Shown: positions 9,307 to 21,900, counted from the first letter of the stretch. The stretch: 64,000 bases of DNA from Culex pipiens pallens (GCF_016801865.2 NC_068938.1:7821101-7885100), one strand, 5' to 3'. Made by a program: numbers and translations. The notes: generated from the letters alone by a model not told the origin.

Positions 9307-11142
9307 ATTTAACAAGCAAACCATTGAAATTTAACTAAAATGGGGTCGCAAAATTCGAATTTGATATAAAAAATAAGAAAATTGAAAAAAATTATAACCT
9401 AAGTAACGAGCAGCTAGCATTATTATGGATCAGATGATTAACTTTAAACAATTATAATGAATAGTTTTCTAATGAAAAGGGTTTCAATTTGTTTACGCCC
9501 AATTTGGTTGAAAAAATATTGCCAATTTAAAAAAAAAAATGTTTTGATTTTGCATTAAGTTCCAACCAACAAAAAAGAAACAAACTATCCAACAAACGGC
9601 TAAAAATTATGATTATTGTAGCGAAATTTGGTAAAAAATAAATGAACAATTCGTCTCTATCGCACATCTTGTCGCACGTCGGTTAAGACTGGTACAAATT
9701 TTATTTAAAGTTTTTGTCTCCCCCGCTCCTTCAATGTTGGCCCGAAAAATAAGGCGGCAAAAAATATTTTTTCAAAAAACATCAAAATGACAATAGAAAT
9801 TTTAGTGCAATGCGTTTAGAATAATTTTTAACATGTTTGGGTTGATTTAAAAATCTTTTTATTTGTTTTTTTGCAAAAATTTTTGCTTCCGTCAAATCTT
9901 ATATTTTTGAAAACTAAAGATTGCAAAACAACTGAACTAGTGTATTTATTTTTTTTTGCACCCCCTCCTCCTTCTCGACCCATGCCAGAGCCGAGGGACA
10001 AGACTTTGAAAAATATTTGCACGGCCTTATTACCAAATTGACGCCAGGACGCCATTTTGTGCAGCTTTCAATGCCTCACATTTTGACCTTCAAAGATCCC
10101 CAAAATTCGATTTCAATCCTGAGATATTAAACAAATTCATATGAAAGAGTTTCGATCACATTGTGCTCTCTTGACACAACTTGAAAGTTGCTGCAAGTGC
10201 GACAACTGACCAAAGGGATTTTAGTCAGAAAGCGTTTAACACACGTACATGACCCGACCAAATTCAACCAAACTTTGGGACAATGCACAGAATCTTGCAG
10301 AAAAAAAACAAAACTTCTGAATTTCAGTTAATGTTTACCGGAATTAAAAGTTTTCATTCTATCAATTTTTCACCAGCTTGAAAAAGTCTAAAAATTTAAC
10401 CGAATTTGGTAGCGTACAATACCTGTTCATCATCATTGAAGAACAATGCAAAAATTATAGTTATTAGCATGCACGCAAGATTTGTTTCCTGTTGATAATA
10501 ATTAAATTGTTCGAAAAAAGCCCAATTAGCTTAGTATATATCGATAGTCTAAGCGATATAAGTCGTAAGAATTAAGATTTATCACTTATTTAAAAACAGA
10601 TTATTGCTTATTTAGAAAACATAATTCTAGAAACAAATATTAAAATTTTAATCTTTACTTGCATACTCAACTCCACAATTTTATTTTTATAGATTTTTTA
10701 ACATAACTTTTAAACCTTATGTTATTTTTTGCCATAGGCCAATGCAATTTCCTTCAAAAATTTCCGAAAAAAATCACGAGGTTACAAATTGTTGACTTAA
10801 ATTTATAGTGTCATTATTTGAAAAAAGCTTTGTATAATGCTCATTTATTCATTTTAAATTAAAGGCATTTAAATCTTTACATGAATTATGAATTCTGGAC
10901 CATTTAAATGATGTAATGATGTTAAAAGCGTTTTGAGATACTTTATGTTTCGCAATTTTGAAAATCAGATTTGTAATTTGAATTATTTTAAGATTGGGTA
11001 AACTTTTTCATCTATTTTATTAATTTTGCTAGTTTTCTCAGAACGTAACAGCATCTGAAAACAGCACTCATGTCACGTTCAGCTTAATCATTCCGCACTC
11101 AATAATTCAAAAGTCAGCAACAACTTTTCAACGATAATTACT
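9307..11142. other. AT-rich intergenic DNA with one dispersed repeat
   Basis: I see no gene. A block at about 9690-10020 (TTTGAAAACTAAAGATTGC, AACAACTGAACTAGTG, then a pyrimidine-rich CCCCCTCCTCC run) is related to sequence at about 22300-22640 (+) and, reversed, at about 33610-33900. It belongs to a dispersed repeat that carries a G/C homopolymer run. Confidence 0.45.
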
Positions 11143-11148
11143 TTTATT
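11143..11148 (-). promoter_or_regulatory. Poly(A) signal of gene 2
   Basis: AATAAA on the minus strand lies only about 20 nt after the TGA of gene 2, so the 3' UTR would be very short. Confidence 0.5.
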
Positions 11149-11167
11149 TCCATAAATTATATCACAA

Positions 11168-14100
11168 TCACTGGAATGCCTTCAACCGCCGGCGCAGGGA
11201 AAAGTACAGCAACGCCTGGAACAGCGCAATAAATCCAACCATAGCAAGCACGTTCCACTCGAAACCCGTTTCCGGCGTGTCCATAAACTTGAGCAACTTC
11301 CCGGGCCGGTTGTAGTAGCAGAGCACCTCCGAGCAGGGATAGTCCGTCCGGTTGTACCCGTAGATGGCCTGGAGGGAGCCCTGCATGCTGTACCGGAAGA
11401 AGGACGTGTAGGGGAGGGGTTGCAGGAAGTCCAGTAGTTCGTAGGATTTGATGAAGAAGCCGGAAAACAGCAGGGAGGGGATGGTTAGGCAGGGGACGAA
11501 GAAGGTGGCCATTTGGATGCCGAAAGCGGCGCCGGAAAGAAGGCCAACGGTTTGGGCGAAGATTCCGAGCAGCAGGGTGATGGCCCAGAACATGACGAAG
11601 CGGGAGGGTTCCATGGGTTGACCGGTTAGGAAGTAGGTTATGATGACGAAGATGGAGGGGCAGAGCAGCTGGAGGGGCAGGTCGGCGAAGATTTTGGAAA
11701 CGTAGTAGGCTTCGAGTGAGTACCAGTTGTTGAGGTGCTCGCGGACGAATACTTTGGCTTCCAGGGGGACTGCAACGAAAAAACAATGTCTTAGTAAGGG
11801 AGCAATCAAAGTAACTCGAGAAGGAACTCACAGGTGATGGTGCAGGGCATGGCGTTGCCGAAGAAGATGAACATGTGGAAGAAGAACATAGCGGCGACGT
11901 TTGTCATTGCGGTTGAGGCATCCTTGCCGCAGTTGTAGAAAACCATGCCGAGCAGGAACGCCACCAGGATGTGGGCGATTACGCGGAGCTGGGCGAAGAA
12001 CTATTGGGGAGAAAGTACTTGTTAGTCGGGTAGAAGATTTTTCAAGAAATAAAATTAAATTCGTTTCAACTCAATGTGTACCATCAGTCAGAGATTAGCT
12101 GCTAAATTTTCAATGTTTGAAAGTTGAGGGAAATAAAAAATATATTTTTGTTTGTATTTTCAACACTGCTCCCAAATGATATTTTTTTTATTAGATTGAT
12201 TTGATTTGTTGTTTAATCCTGTTTGATAATTTGTAATGCAGAAACTTCTCTTCAGAAAATTTCATTTCAGATTTTCACGTTAGTATGAAAACATTTTTTT
12301 TAAACAAGCACGATTCAGACTCAGGAATGATTAATAATGCATTTAGGCCTCTATTATTTTGACAAGGATTAATGAGAGTCTCTTATTTTTGAATTAAATG
12401 TGTTTTTGTTTAATTTCTAGTTTTTTATTTGATCTATCAAACTGCACTTCCTCTGTAATAGTTTATGCAAAAACCAAAAAATTAAAATAATGCATAATTT
12501 ATGCATTATCTTCTATTTCTTGACACTTTAGCTTTGAAGTCTAGGTGAAAATTATCTGTAATACTACTAGCAATCAAATTTGAATACTTTTGCAAAATTT
12601 TAAGCGTAATATCTTTGAAAACATGAGTGAATTATTGTAGCACATCAAGATCTGGTTTAAACCTGTGATAAAATGACATAAAATTAAGTAAATTTGTCCT
12701 TTCAAAAGAAAATTTTAGAGTTTTCCTTTCGATTTGGAAATGAATACAACTTCCACAAAGTAAGCAAGTTATGGAAATATATTGCACACCTGATCAAGCG
12801 TGTCCGGTATCGTTGATTGCTTGCCAGTCAGGCTGAAATTATTAGAATTACCAGTGTGAAAACCTTAAATACTTATTATTAAAAGCACAATTAATTACTC
12901 GGAATTTGGGAAAATTATGATGATTACTTACAAAAATGTTAGCGAAAATATATTTTAGCACTTAAAGCATGAAATCACAATCAATTGAAAACAATCCAAA
13001 ATTTAAAGTGGTATTTAACCAGTTAAATATTTTTTATAACATTTGTTTTTCGACTGATGGATCATTTATAACCAGGGCTGCGGAGTCGGGTCATATTTCA
13101 AGCGACTCCGACTCCGACTCCGACTCCGGCTTTCTGGGATTAGCCGACTCCGACTCCAACTCCGGCTCCGGCTTTCAGATTCAACCGACTCCGACTCCGA
13201 CTCCAACTCCGGCCCACCAACTCTAGCCGACTCCGACTCCGACTCCGACTCCAGCTTTCAAAAAATGGTTGGCTCCGACTCCGACTCCGACCCCACATAT
13301 TTTTAAATATTTAGTTTACTATTATTTCGAAAACATTGATAAATAGGATTATTTAAAAACTCTTTAACGGTGCACATCAACCAGAGCTTTTACACCTAGA
13401 TTTTTGTTACAGATATTTTAGTATTTTTGAAATTACGGGAACTATCGATATCATTTTTTATTCATCCCCTAAAGTACTGTTTACTACGAGGTTTACTATG
13501 CGATTCGCAACAAAATTTGCCTATTTTTACCATCAGATTGTTGCAGGATTGGGTCCGTAACTTTGTCAGTTTTGGAATAAGAAGACAACAACTTCCTTGG
13601 TTGCTGTGCACCCTTAAGTGGAAAAAACCAAAAAAAAGTTTCTAGTTTTACAAGTTTTAGACGTTATTGAAACAGAAATAAAAAAAACGCCAGTTTTGAA
13701 GGCATTTTCAGAAGAACAGTTTGGTAAGTAAATTTGGATTTATTTACTTAACCTCAAATTTTCATTAAATTGATTAAAAGCTAAAATATTAAATTGTTAT
13801 TTTTTTAATGATCATTAAGAGAAAGCTGGCCTTAATGATTGATTTAACATATAAATTCAATTTACTCACTTTTAAGTTGACATTTATAAGAAGCACAGTG
13901 ACTATCTTGGTCACCTAGTATTTTTAAATAACAATTTTAAACGAAACTATTTTTTAAAGCTCCATTGAAATTTTTAAGACGTACATGGACATCACGCCAA
14001 GGCTGAAGAAGTTTATTATTACAAATCAATGTATCTAAAAAAATCTTCGTGGTAAGGACGCTTAAGGGGTCCTTTTCAAATATCCGTGACCTAGAAAATA

Positions 14101-17100
14101 TTTTACCTCGGAATTTTGGATTTATTTGAATTTTTAATTTTTGTTATATATTTAAAAGGAGGCGCGCGATACTTCTTGCATCTTCACCTAAAACGAAGCT
14201 TTATGAATGGTCGTGCGCCTCCATGAAAATATATGAAAAAACTTAGAATTGGATAAAAAACAAAAATCCACAGGATAAATATTTTCTAGGTCACGGATAT
14301 TTTTTTATCTTGAAATCCTGTCCTATCCTGAAATCTTGAGATTTGTTCAACGATAATTTGCAACAATATCAAAATAGTTTGCCTAAGGATCAACATTCTC
14401 AGATTTTAGTAGAGAAATAGTAAATATTAAGATAATTGATATATTGAACATATTCAATGATGATTTCAAAATTAGTTGCTACTTTTTTTATATTTGATGT
14501 CAGTTTTAAATATTTTAAGCGCGACACTTTAAATTTTTTGTACAATGTTAAAAAAAAAATGCGCATGTTGAGTTCCAAGTAATAGATTGTTATAATCGTT
14601 GAATGTTTGTTGGAAGAGTGTCAGTGATTTTTTTGTTTTCGATTTCCATAAATAGTGATTATTATTTACATTTTTTGATGTACCTCGTAACTTTTTTCCT
14701 GAACATTGAATTACTTATAAACACCAAGACATTCGCTATCGGGGTATAAGATGACTGTGTGTGTACTTTTCTCAGAAAGAACTAGATTAAATTTGGTCAA
14801 ATTTGAGTTCAAAGGGTACATAAATATCGGCAAAAGGATGCAGTCAAAAATCAATTAAATATTTCTGACTATGTTTTTTTTTAGTTATGATGATACCTAT
14901 GCTTGGGTAAGAGCTGATAACAGGTTATCATTTAGTGATCTCTAAACAAAATAAAAATGGCAACGCAGCGCATGCAACTTGAAAAACAATTAAAAATATA
15001 AGAAGTTTTGTAAATTAATCTGTTTTATAGCAAATACTAAAAAATAAAAAATAAACATAATTTTTGTTGAATTTAAGATAACTCCGACTCCGACTCCAAC
15101 TCCGGGTAATCAGAAATTTTCGGCTCCGACTCCGACTCCAGCTAATAAAATTTAGCCGACTCCAGCTCCGACTCCGACTCCAGCTGATCGAGTTTTTACG
15201 ACTCCGACTCCGACTCCGACTCCAGGCTTTCCAAAAAGACCCGACTCCACCGACTCCGGCTCCGACTCCGACTCCGACTCCACAGCCCTGTTTATAACAG
15301 ACAATTACAGAAACTGTGTTACATTTACAAGTTTGCCATGATTTGGGCTTCTTTTTCAAAAGGAATTTGTTGAGAAAAGCTAACTTTTATCTGGATTTTA
15401 AATTTATACTTCTAGCTTAAATAAAATAAATATGCAAAAAAATCAAGAATATTTGAAACATAAAATAATCGTTTACCAAATTCTTTGTAACCCTTTATTT
15501 TGGATCCTTTGTAACTTTTCTAAATTTCCGAAAGTGACTTTCTTGACCTGATATAAAGTATAAACTAACAATTTGTCGTATCCAATAAACAATAACAATA
15601 ACAATAACATTTTTTTTTTGATAAAATCGAGAAATTTTGAAAGTTGCTTAAATGAGAATTTTCAGCTGTGTCAAATTATGTGTCTTTTTAACAAAACTAA
15701 AATTAGAAAGTAAAATGTTCTTATGATAACTTAACATAAAATAAAATCCAGGCATTATCAGTTCACTTCTGATAATTTTGAAGCTGCTTGTTGGCCAGTA
15801 TAAATATTTTTTTTTAGTTTTTTCTCCCTTCTGAGGCAAAAAATAATTGATTTTTTTTTGTAATTTGTTCAAAATGGCAAACAGTGTGGCTTTTCACAAA
15901 TTTTTGTTTTAAGGATCCTCTCTACTTTTCTCTTTATTTTTTCTCGGCCTTGAGTAGAACCAAACAACAATTTTAATTAAAAATTTAGCGATTTTTAATG
16001 CTGATTTTAAAACAAAAAAATCTTACTTTAAAAATCTTATAATCAAGAAAATTTATCTAATAATAATTGATCAGATATCTATCCAAGAAATGAAATTTTA
16101 TCAAAGGTGTTCAAACTGAACCATTTAAACACAGAAAAAAAATCATGGTAATATTCATTAGGTAACAATGGTAACAGATTTTGTGTACAAAAAAGAGTAA
16201 TATTATGCAGAAGATGATGAATTTTAATCAGTTTCTGGTGAATATTCATCAGGTTCACATTTTTACACATTTTTTAGGTGATATTACTCAAAAAAGAGGT
16301 AATATTCAACCTTCCAAATTTTAAACATTTTAAAATTCAACTTTTTTTTTGCTGTGTAAAGTATTACATCTTTAAAAATACTTTTCATTTTACATTAAAC
16401 TTTGCCAAAGTCACTTCCTAATTTAAATAGCATTTATGTATCTTCTAAATTTCCCCCCTGCATTGAATCTAAAAATTGTTTAAATCTTTTTCAAAATCAC
16501 CATCTCAATTTCTAAGCTAATGTTTACTTACGAAATCCCTCGCCGTCGACCTCAGCGACCTCCTCAGCAAAACACTAAACTGCTTCCACTGCGGTATCGC
16601 ATACCGCCTACTACTTCCGGTCGCCGCCACCAAGCAGGTATTCCTGTACGGCGTCCCATCCGCCACCATTCCCATTTTCTGATCCTTCGCCGCACAGTAA
16701 TCATCCCCGATCGAAGTCCGCACAAAGGCCGAGTTGTTGTACCGCAGGGTTAGCAGCTCAATTCCGGGACAGCTTGGCATCGAGGCAATTTCCAGCGCGA
16801 AATCCGCCCGATTGTAGTACTTTGGACAGTGAAAACCGGCCTCGCCAAAGCTGGCCACCATTCCGTCCAGGGGACCACTGTAGATGCACTTGCCAGCGGA
16901 GAGCAGGAAGAGGTCGTCGAATAGCCGGAAGAGGCTGGAGGCTGGTTGGTGGATTACGGAGACGATGGTGCGGCCTTCGGCCGCCAGGGTTTTTATGTAG
17001 GTGACGAGTTGCATCGCGGAGACACTGTCGAGACCGCTTGTGGGTTCGTCAAGCAGGATTATTGGGGGGTTCGTGACCAGCTCGATCCCGATCGAGAGAC

Positions 17101-17683
17101 GTTTCTTTTCACCTCCGGAGAGATTCTTGACCAGGGTTGCTATGGCGTGCCGAAGTCCGAGAACGTCCAGAATGTCGTTGACCTTCTTTTTGCGGACCAT
17201 TGGTGAAGATGATCCGGTCATTTTGAGTTCTGCCGCGTAATCTAGGGTTTCAAGCACGGTCAGGTGATCGCACAGGTCGAAATCCTGCGCAATGTAGACG
17301 CACTTGTTCCGGAACGACTCCTCGCCCAGCGTTTCTCCGTTGACCATCACCGAACCGATCACGCCATGCTTCCTGCGAACGAAGAAAACCACTTTGTCGT
17401 AACAAGATCAACTTCTACCCACGATCACCAATCCCACTCACTTGAACCCCGACAGTATGTTCAGCAGCGAAGACTTGCCCGCCCCGGACGGCCCCAAGAT
17501 CGCCGTCAACCGTCCCGGGGCGAACCTCCCGGAGACATTCTCCAGGATCGTCTTCCTCCCATCCCCATCCTTCCTCTCCCCCTTGAAGCAGATATTGGTA
17601 AACTCCAGTGCCATCTGGTGATCGAGCAGCTTCCGTCGATCCTCGCCCGACTCGTCCAGCTCTAGCTGAACCAACGTCGACAT
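11168..17683 (-). CDS. Gene 2: ABCG half-transporter, complete (617 aa)
   Basis: Coding exons on the minus strand are 17683-17442, 17372-16532, 12000-11832 and 11769-11168 (stop TGA). All introns are GT...AG and the phases join to 618 codons. The ATG at 17683 (MSTLVQLEL) is the only ATG that begins the frame. NBD: Walker A GPSGAGKSS about 64-72, Q-loop Gln about 110, signature LSGGEKKRLS about 165-174, Walker B LLDEP about 187-191, H-loop His about 222. The TMD follows, with FFAQLRVIAHILVAFLLGM opening it, EHLNNWYSLEAYY after TM3, and an extracellular CSEVLCYY cysteine motif. The order NBD-TMD and size are normal for ABCG. It is predicted to dimerise in a membrane and export lipid-like or xenobiotic substrates; the substrate cannot be read from sequence. 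It is divergent from gene 3. Intron 3 (4.5 kb) is filled with repeats. Confidence 0.93.
13073..13302. repeat. (GACTCC)n block with CCAGGGCTG border, copy B
   Basis: The block starts CCAGGGCTGCGGAGTCGGG and then runs in GACTCC orientation to about 13302. The CCAGGGCTG border is the complement of the CAGCCCTGG that ends copies A and C, so the family has a fixed border sequence. Confidence 0.7.
13364..13617. mobile_element. TTAA-flanked MITE (piggyBac-like), intact copy
   Basis: TTAA at 13364-13367 and 13614-13617 flank inverted ends GGTGCACATCAA / TTGCTGTGCACC. TTAA duplication with short TIRs suggests piggyBac-type mobilisation, though Kolobok elements also use TTAA. A second copy (54530-55013) is interrupted by another insertion. 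It is 254 bp long and non-coding. Confidence 0.7.
14040..15295 (+). repeat. 1.2-kb interspersed repeat incl. GACTCC block (copy B)
   Basis: This unit is collinear with 1260-3100 minus its nested insertion. Near its start it contains a local inverted repeat: 14071-14107 (AAATATCCGTGACCTAG) against 14283-14305 (CTAGGTCACGGATATTT). It ends with the GACTCC block and ACAGCCCTG. No coding capacity is seen. Confidence 0.6.
15081..15290. repeat. (GACTCC)n block ending in CAGCCCTG, copy C
   Basis: The hexamer array and linkers match copy A (2881-3099), including the ATCAGAAATTTT linker and the final CTCCACAGCCCTG. Confidence 0.75.
16127..16362. repeat. Short repeat with CACAG...CTGTG ends
   Basis: The stretch starts ACACAGAAAAAAAATC and ends TTTTTTTTGCTGTGT. 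It contains GGTAATATTCA segments and ACTCAAAAAAG. A related copy, less complete, lies at about 35540-35745 and ends TTTACTGTGTA. It looks like a small non-coding element. Confidence 0.45.
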
Positions 17684-19305
17684 CGCGGTAAACAGGTTCG
17701 TCGCCTTGAAGCAAGTCTCCGGGTAGAACAAGTCACTTAAAGAGGTTTTTCCTTGGAGAGCGAAAATGGCGCGCGCGCGATCACGATCGAGTACTCGGAG
17801 TTACTGAGGGATCCAAGTGCAGCACGATCGTGCGGACTTGCAACGCGAGTTTGGATCGGTTGCATTCGGTAAGCCGGTTGGGGGTAATTTTTCGCTACCC
17901 CCACGGAACGAGGGGTGATGTGTAGGACTAAATTGTAAAAAAAATCTTGTATTGTTGAAGTTTGAGATTTTCACAAATTTCTTGAACTGGTCAATACCAG
18001 ATTTTTTGTAATTAAAAAAAAATCCTCTTCTCAACACACCGTCATTTTCCCACCCCCTTCGAGTGTTGAAGTGGCTGTAGCCGAGAAAGGGGGTTGATGA
18101 AAATCGTCGATCGGCTGCCGACAGTTGACGAGTGTTTGATTAGCTAACACACATACGTATGGGTACGAGTTACTGCATAAGCAAATTCGTCTTATACGAT
18201 CGTGACTAGTTCTGTGACGTCAGCGAGAACGAACGAACATCTCGGCGAGTTTCGGATTGAATTAATCGCTTCTTACGTGACACGTACGTGCCGATGGAAT
18301 GGAGCAATTAAAATTTTGTTGTGCGCTCCCGTGACGTGATGTGTGAATCATGTAACGAGATCATCTGGAAAGAGTGCATAAGAACTTGGAGATCTTGTCA
18401 CTAGGGAAGGGGGCAATTCAATTGTGTTGGAGGAAATAAATTACTTAAACATTTTTTTATTTTAATTGATCGAAAACTTGTTTCCTCAATTTTGTTTCCT
18501 TGGAGAATTCATTCAGACGTGCCGAAGGAATGTATCTTGAACCAATATAATCTGTTGGCTTTAACAGTCTGGCCCTCATGCCTGAATTTTCTGTTACATT
18601 TTTATTGGTATTCCATATTAACTGTAACGGGAATTGCAGGCACGGGGTCCAAAAAGTTGATCACAAATATAAGCTTGATTGCATGCAACAGGACGTTCTG
18701 GTTTTAAAGTTTAAAGGGAAATGGAGACGAAAAGTTTGTGCTTTTTATTTTTTACGATATTTGAGACTATTTTTCAAAAGCCTTGCGGGCTTATAGTTTG
18801 GTTTCCAGGGAACAACTTTGCTGAAGATTGCCAAATGATTCTTACTCTCTGAAAAATATTACGGAATTTGTTACATCCTCAGAACATTAAATATTTCTGC
18901 AAGCTCCTTTAGCAGCACTTAAACAATTAAAATCAAATTTGAAATCTGCAATGTTTTGAAATGTGAGGCTTTATTTTGAAGCTCAAACATGTCCTTTTGG
19001 AAGAATTGGAAAATTTTATTAAGATATTTTTTTTAAAAATAATATGCAATGCTTAGTATCAAAAACTTTTAATTTTCTTTACATAAAAATGGCCACAATT
19101 CCAAAAATTAAGAAAAAGAGACTTTTTTGCACGATATAAACTATTATATGGCTAAAACTTGAAAACGGTGCATTTGATGAACAAAGGTTAAGTACTTTAT
19201 GATTGCATTTTATTTTTATTGATTTTCGCTTTAAAATCATTTTTTTATTAAAAATAAGAGTACATTCTCAATATTTATAAAAAAAATATGCTTTTTTAAT
19301 TAAAA
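17684..19305 (-). other. Upstream region of gene 2, then AT-rich DNA
   Basis: 17684-18420 is less AT-rich than the surroundings and lacks recognised repeats, as expected for a leader and promoter of gene 2. I cannot place a transcription start. 18480-19305 has no gene that I recognise; the 71-72 codon frames there have no family features. Confidence 0.4.
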
Positions 19306-20699
19306 ATATTTAAGAGCGAGTCCACGAGCAAAGCATACCCATCTCGCATCGACCTCACCAATCTGCCTGAAATTTTCAGGGGTTGTTTGTACATATGAAA
19401 CTAGCATCTGGTCAAAATATGAGCACTCTAGGTCAACGGGAAGTGGGGCAAATCGGGACACAAAGTTTGAAGGTTCAAAAACGTCAAAAATCTTAAAAAG
19501 GCTATAACTCAGGCAAAATTCAATTTAATTTCAAAATTCAAAATTCATCTGAAAGGGCTTAAAAAATGCAACAAAATGCAGGGAGAAGCATCCCAATTGG
19601 TTAAATCTAAAGGGAGTTATTGGCATTTTAGTGAAAAAATAGCATAATTTTCAAACTCAAATAAAAAAGTGTTCAATCCAGATATCAACTCGGTTCGAAC
19701 TGCAGCTTGTTGGGGACATCTGGGACTACCATCTGAGACTGAGACCGCTTTGGGTAAGGCAGTTTAACATATTAAATAGACACTTTTACTTTTAGTAAAT
19801 TTTTTGGTTGTACATTTTTGCTCGGGGGACCCCTTAGATCAAATTTTCCGGTGATAATTTTATCATATTCGTGTTCCTGAGACAATTTCACAATAGAAAC
19901 ATGCATAAAAATGTTTATTTTGATTCATTTTAACCCTTTCAAAAATGAAAGTTAAAAAAAAAATAAGAAGCTGCTTTTTTCTGGTGTCATCTAGTATCCT
20001 TGGAAACGAACTTGATTTTTAATAAATGTGAATCGAAGATTTTTTTTAACTTTCATTTTTTAAAGGGTTAAAATGAATGAAAATAAACATTTTTATGCAT
20101 GTTTCTATTGTGAAATTGTCTCAGAAACACGAATATGATAAAATTATCACCGGAAAATTCGAGCAAAAATGTACAACCAAAAAATTCACTAAAAGTAAAA
20201 GTGTCTATTTAATATGTTAAACTGCCTTACCCAAAGCGTTCTCAGTCTCAGATCGTAGTCCCAGATGTCCCCTACAAGCTGCAGGTAGAACCGAGTTGAT
20301 ATCTGGATGGAACACTTTTTTATTTGAGTTTTAAAATTATGCTATTTTTTCACTAAAATGCCAATAACTCCCTTTAGATTTAACCAATTGGGATGCTCTA
20401 CCCTGCATTTTGTTGCATTTTTTAAGCCCTTTCATATGCATTTTGAATTTTGAAATTAAATTGAATTTTGCCTGAGTTATAGCCTTTTTAAGATTTTTGA
20501 CGTTTTTGAACCTTCAAACTTTGTGTCTCGATTTGCCCCACTTCCCGTTGACCTAGAGTGCTCATATTTTGACCAGATGCTAGTTTCATATGTACAAACA
20601 ACCCCTGAAAATTTCAGGCAGATTGGTGAGGTCCAAACGACGTCCCATACAAAGGGGTATGCCCTGTTCGTGGACTCGCTCTTAAATATCCATATCTCC
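19306..20699. repeat. Foldback element, family B (655-bp arms)
   Basis: The left arm is about 19306-19961, the spacer 19962-20038, and the right arm 20039-20699. The outer ends are ATATTTAAGAGCGAGTCCAC and its complement. The arms are near-perfect complements, with scattered differences (for example ATCGGGACAC against GTCTCGAT). No transposase is present, and it is unrelated in sequence to families A and C. Confidence 0.85.
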
Positions 20700-21104
20700 A
20701 TTAAATTTATTTGTGACCATACTTCTCTGGACCTGAAAGGTTTCATTTTTTGGTCTAGTAAAAAATACAAAAAAATCACTTTTTGTTAAAAAAAAAAATA
20801 TGAAAAAGGTATTTTTTAGAGTGCATTTTTTTAAGTTTTCATTCTTACTATCAACTATTTGCTGGTGACACATCGGTATGAAAATCCCTTACAGATTTTC
20901 AAATATTTTCACACCCTTTTTATACAGGAGACAGCTTCCAATATGCCTTAACATATTTTATGATTTTAAAGATGTCGAAAATAACCGAAACCTTATTCCT
21001 AACTGTAAAAAATATTCATTTTAGTCCATTTCAATAGTTTTGCATAATGATTGATTTCTTAAAATATCAAACAAAAACTTTTCTTATATTTTGTGCAGGT
21101 TCAA

Positions 21105-21310
21105 TCAAAAAATCAAACCATCCACATTAACTACCCCCGGGTCTTTTGTGGTCTCTATTGCAAGTTTCTGCTCGAACCTAGGAGTCCGAAGGCTTGAATG
21201 GGGAGAGCACCCAAACCTCTTTCTACTCCAAGGAACCTTCCACCCCAGTGTTTGAACTAACGACCTTTGGATTGCGAGTCCAACCGCCGCCAGCGATTCC
21301 ACCGGAGTAG
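21105..21310 (-). mobile_element. tRNA-derived SINE, two tRNA-like segments
   Basis: On the minus strand it reads, in order: an A-box-like TGGAATCGCTGG (complement of about 21290-21301), a TTGGACTCGCAATCCAA anticodon-arm-like hairpin, a B-box-like GTTAGTTCAAAC (near 21250-21261), then a second B-box-like CTAGGTTCGAGCAG (near 21170-21183). Two tRNA-like halves recall the Twin SINE layout described from Culex, but I did not verify identity. Acceptor-stem pairing is missing, so it is not a tRNA gene. Confidence 0.55.
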
Positions 21311-21407
21311 GCTTGGTTTGGTGTGTTGTTTAAATTATGGCATGGAGACGACTCCTACACCTGGAATGACTTAACGGCCTAACAATCAAGGCCGGGACCG
21401 ACATTCC

Positions 21408-21900
21408 ACAGCCGGCTGTCTAAGATTGAATCATTTATGCTAAACTCAACATCAAATAACCGGGAATAGTCTCATCCGCATCCTTCGACTGTTTGCCTTG
21501 AGAATGCATAATACATCACACCATTAAACGTTATTGAGGTGAAAAGTCATCGATTGTGATTGGACACTCAATAATATTTTAACTGAATGAATGTACATGG
21601 AAGAGAAAATCAAAAAAAAAAATAAAAAAAAAAAAAAAAAAATCACACCATTAAACAAAATTTATTGATTATTGGGTCGCATCATCATCCTCTATGTTGA
21701 ATCCTGGCCTTTACCCTTACCCACTAACAAAATCCCAAGTAGAAGTAGTTTTCCGGCACACGTGGGGGTGTGGATATCGTATAGAACCCACCCTTTGTAG
21801 CAACCTGTGCTAACTAACATTCCCGTCCCAATCCCCTGAGATCTACAAACTGACATGGCGGGCGCCGTTGGTGGCCAACGACTGTTACCTATTTGTTCCA
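21408..21900 (+). repeat. Dispersed repeat (CAGCCGGCTG family), interrupted
   Basis: CAGCCGGCTGTCTAAGATTGAA, the GAATCCTG-ACC block and the CTAACATTCCC...CCTGAG blocks recur in the same order at about 23861-24120. Both are probably 3' parts of one retroelement. This copy is interrupted by the short retroposed insert at 21530-21641. Confidence 0.5.
21530..21641 (+). mobile_element. Short retroposed insert with poly(A) and 15-bp TSD
   Basis: An exact direct repeat ATCACACCATTAAAC (21515-21529 and 21642-21656) flanks 112 bp ending in a long A-rich tail. This is the hallmark of target-primed reverse transcription of a short or strongly 5'-truncated RNA. The source family is unknown. Confidence 0.75.

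Larger units (their letters stand above)
12001..16531 (-). other. Intron 3 of gene 2 (4.5 kb, repeat-filled)
   Basis: The donor is GTAAGT (complement of 16526-16531) and the acceptor is at 12001-12002. It contains two GACTCC blocks (13076-13302, 15081-15290), a TTAA-flanked MITE (13364-13617), the 14040-15295 repeat, and a TACACAG-type repeat (16127-16362). No coding exon of gene 2 is missing, because the protein is continuous across the junction. Confidence 0.8.
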
